Source: Apus apus (taxonomy: Eukaryota; Chordata; Aves; Apodiformes; Apodidae). From it: a stretch of 64,000 bases of DNA. The notes beneath the pieces were generated by a model. That model ran no database searches. It had not been told where the DNA came from and was given only the letters and a program-made list of their open reading frames with translations. Below are positions 60,701 through 64,000 of the stretch, in pieces. Each line of letters starts with the position of its first letter. Position 1 is the first letter of the stretch. The translations under genes and the position numbers were made by a program. The stretch covers positions 6,723,659 through 6,787,658 of the forward strand of contig NC_067283.1 in NCBI RefSeq assembly GCF_020740795.1. Direction: 5' to 3'.

Positions 60701-63700
60701 AACTTTTGGAGTCGGCTGGCTTCTAAAACTGACTGGAATGCTCAGTAGGAACAGCTAACCAGTGGGTTAACCAGTACATGTGGTTTCACTTCCAGTTGGA
60801 CCAAAGCTGAAAGACTCCCAACTTACCCTGTGCTCTCTCAGAAGATGGTGTGGAGCATTCTTAGAGCAACCTGCAGTCTTGGAATCTTGTCTGCTGAGAG
60901 GACAAGAGCTCAGACCTCAGAAAGCAAGGCTGGTTCTTTCTGCATTACCCAAACACTCCCAGAATAACCATAGTTTCTTAGTAAAAGACAGTAAATAGGC
61001 CTCAGATACACAACATCTGCAGTCCTTTCCCAGTAGACACTATTTGTGTCAGCTTAAATAACTTGGACCTTATAACTGAAAATTCCGTAAGTACAACAGG
61101 AAAATGTTTTAATTGGTCAAGTTATCACTGTCAGCAAAGAATAATTTTCTAAAATTAGTTCACATGTCTAGACAGTGAAAAATACTGCAGGCTGAAGTCT
61201 GCTAAGAAACATTTTCTTACACCTCAACAACTACAAATATCCAGAGCAGGTAAAAAACAAACTTATTCTGCTCTAGGACCAAGAAGCAGTTCAGAATAAT
61301 TATTTATCAGTCATCTCTTGCTGGGCAAGGAAATGCACAGGGAAGCAGAGAAATCAATAATGTTTTAGTTCTGCCAGTTAAAACAGAATCCATTCCAACA
61401 GCTCTCCCATCCTTCAGGACAGAAAATCATCTAGACATTGATCTGGCTTTCAGGAGTTCCATGGGGGAAGCTCCCTGCCATCTCCATTTGCAGCACAATC
61501 GTGTCTGTGGAAAGAAAGGGAGCACCTGGAGACAGTGCTATGGTCTCAGAGCTATAGGTACTGCTTGCTGCCTGCTGGAAAAAAAAATGTGCAAGAACTT
61601 GAGTTTAATGGCATGTTGTTAATTATTTTCCATGGCCAAGGCCTCTCACGAGCCACGTGAAGTCTGCCCTAGAGCAAAGCTTGAGTTGCACTGTCACTTT
61701 AATCTGGTACATGCAGCTCTGCTGCTGAGTCATCTCTCCTTTCTCTACCCTCATTTTCCTATTCCTGTCCCTCTCTTATGCTGGAACAAGCATTTTTCTA
61801 GCTTTGTAGTAAACTGGTCTGTATTAAAAATGACATGGTTTGTTTAGTTTTGTTTACTGCATCAGCATTGGTACTTGTGCCATGACAAGCAGAGTGCCTT
61901 TTTGATAGCACTGGTTTATTCATGCTTGGGGAGTTACACTGCGATTCTACTTCTCACAAATTCCAGAAAGTAAGGGTGGAAATTCTCTAAATAGTGTTTT
62001 GTATCACTGAGGAGGCTGCTTTCCATCATTTTGCTAGTACTGCATCCACAACACGTCAACAGCACTTGTAATAATGTTAAAACACAAAGTCTGTACATGG
62101 TTGTTTGAAAACTGCAAATTCATTCTGGCTTTCTGCATACTAATTTATGCAGACAGGCCCAAAGCTGTCTGCATGGAACAGGGCCAGAAGACTTTGTGCT
62201 AAAAAATAAACTACATTAAAAAAAAAAGAATATAATTGGCTCAACTCATCACCATCTTAAAAAATTCCCTGTATACAGGGCTGAAAAACATGCTCATAGA
62301 GATCTAGTGATTAATTTAGGCAACTCCCTGGCATCCCACCTCCTTGAGGAGGCTACGAGGCAAGTGCTGGAGCAATGTCTGGGCTTTCACCAAGTTATAT
62401 CTCTACAGCTTAGGGGCCATTTGCAGGTAGCACTACTGACCACTTATCCTGAATAGCAGCTACCACAAATTATCCCCTCCACACACCCCAGAAAGAACAA
62501 GAGCCACTATTTTTAGGTTCTATTATTCCACCTCCCCACCAAACACCATCAGAGCTGTGCTGATGTCATCTCTGATGGCAGCACTCAGCACCAGACCCTC
62601 AGGTCTGCTGTTAGACCAAAACAGCTATTTCAATTCAATACCATCCAGAACTGTAGGGCACAGAGTCAACATGTACCTAGTCAGACAAGGTGCTGGAGAA
62701 GAATCTACAATGTTTTTCACAGAGTAAGGAAGTGAGATAAGTCTAAGAACAGTTTCCATTATGTACGACAGGAGTATTTTTATACATGAAGGATGCCAGT
62801 AAGAAGAAAATTCACACATTTAGTTCAAAATTTAAATTCTAGAAACCTGAGGGATTCTAGAAAAAAAAAAAGGGGGGGGAGGGGCTTTTTGTTTACTATT
62901 GAAAACCTCACATTTCATAAGCAAATTGAAAACTTTAAAAAGGTTACCTCCATGTTTATGAATGAAAAATAACAGATCAATTTAATGCCATTATTTCAGT
63001 AAAGTATTCAGGCTGGAAACACAGCAAGTAGTATTGCCTGCATTATTCCATTAGTATAAGCTGCCTTTAAAGTCAAAGGAAAATAAGAATGCTTCTATAC
63101 CTAGACTTACACTAATCAAAATGCATGTACCTTTAGACATGCAAAAGCACTTGGCAAGAACTGCTAAAAACAAACTGATACTGTAGGGTTTAATTTATTC
63201 CATCTACAAGAATCTACAATTAGAAAAGTCTCATCTTCAAACTGTACAGTACATTTACATTAGCAGACACTTCGCAGCTGTCCTCACTCCTCCACTTCTG
63301 TACAAATCATACACAATAAAAGTTTTGTTTTACAAACATTGCTTTACATGTTAATATAGATGAAAATATTGTTCTCTGGCACTTCCTCCATGGTGCCTGT
63401 GTATTAGAGCCCAGAGCACTTTGGATCTGTGCTTTTGGAATCTTCAGCTCGAGTAATATGGACCGATCAACAGGCCACAGCTTCTGCAACTTCAAAGTTT
63501 TAAATAATGAGAAAATCTACCACTTTGTTTGTATAACAATCAACAGTTTATTAATGGATATGGTGAAATTTTAGCTATCCACCAAGGATGTGTAAAAAAT
63601 TGTCATGAAAGTAAAAATAAATAAAGCTGTTTTTAAAATCAGTCTTGTTTTACATCTCAGTTCAGAATGCAACATTTAACATAAAACTGTCATTAAAGTT

Positions 63701-64000
63701 TTAAAGAAGTCTACCGATATTCAAATTACAGCTTTTATGACAAATCTAATGAGAACTGAAACTGATTTGGTTTTAAGTTTAAAGACTTTCACATTCAAAT
63801 ACAGTGTCTCGTTTAGCACAATACTTCCTTTGACAGTGATGGGCAACAGTGATGACATATTGCTGTATTTTGACATAAGGCACTATGATATGAATATGCC
63901 ATACACTTGCCTTATGTCACATATATCCGTTGCTGACCAGTGACTTCTGTCAAATACAAAATGAAGAAGTTTCAGAATACAGTGCATTTTAATGAAGGAC
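57720..64000. other. Region upstream of RHEB without recognisable coding exons
   Basis: About 6.3 kb, AT-rich after the island. No CR1 copy, RNA gene or exon was recognised. Only short open frames without known domains occur. By human synteny the 3' end of PRKAG2 (minus strand) should lie on this side. Minus-strand AATAAA hexamers at 63194-63199 and 63547-63552 could belong to its 3'UTR, but the PRKAG2 coding end is not in the window. Confidence 0.6.
62862..62890 (+). repeat. A-run/G-run low-complexity tract
   Basis: About ten A followed by eight G and a further four G, then T. A purine-only homopolymer junction without an associated gene. Confidence 0.8.

Noticed and set aside
63307-63495. 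Minus-strand open frame of 62 codons as a PRKAG2 exon
   Set aside because: The translation does not match the CBS-domain C-terminus of PRKAG2 and lacks convincing splice borders. At most this could be 3'UTR sequence.
1-64000. Endogenous retrovirus, LTR or other virus-like element
   Set aside because: No paired long terminal repeats, gag/pol/env-like frames or capsid-like frames recognised. The interspersed repeats seen are CR1 LINE fragments only.

Overview
The window is vertebrate, almost certainly bird, nuclear DNA. Five CR1-type LINE fragments are the only recognisable interspersed repeats, and the intact ones end in the CR1 tail built on ATTCTATG units. Coding sequence is split into short exons with GT/AG borders, and the first-exon promoter of the larger gene lies in a CpG island. 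The species cannot be fixed from the sequence. I saw no retroviral or other virus-like element, CRISPR array, rRNA or convincing tRNA.

Two complete protein-coding genes are present, both on the minus strand. The first is CRYGN (gamma-N crystallin): four coding exons between 2520 and 10436, 183 codons plus stop, with a TATA-box promoter at about 10515-10521 and a poly(A) signal at 2442-2447. The second is RHEB (the small GTPase that activates mTORC1): eight coding exons between 16997 and 56781, 184 codons plus stop, with a CpG-island promoter at about 56.8-57.2 kb and a poly(A) signal at 16593-16598. All exon phases join without frame errors and all splice sites are canonical. CRYGN next to RHEB in tandem is the conserved order of human 7q36.1 (WDR86-CRYGN-RHEB-PRKAG2, recalled from general knowledge).

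Layout: 1-2.4 kb, no recognisable gene (downstream of CRYGN); 2.4-10.5 kb, CRYGN; 10.5-16.6 kb, intergenic with two CR1 copies facing each other tail to tail; 16.6-57.1 kb, RHEB with an 18.9 kb first intron; 57.1-57.7 kb, upstream half of the CpG island; 57.7-64 kb, no recognisable coding exon, with the right end AT-rich and possibly 3'UTR of the next minus-strand gene (PRKAG2 by synteny, unproven). The two genes have unrelated roles (a lens structural protein and a ubiquitous nutrient-signalling switch) and opposite promoter types; nothing suggests they work together beyond ancient linkage.

No new multi-gene system is visible. The most useful unexpected observations are two upstream ORFs in the inferred RHEB leader, one of which overlaps the RHEB start out of frame and ends in exon 2; a strong G-quadruplex motif abutting the CRYGN TATA box; Maf- and Sox-like sites upstream of CRYGN; and a CRYGN that keeps a complete fourth Greek-key motif.
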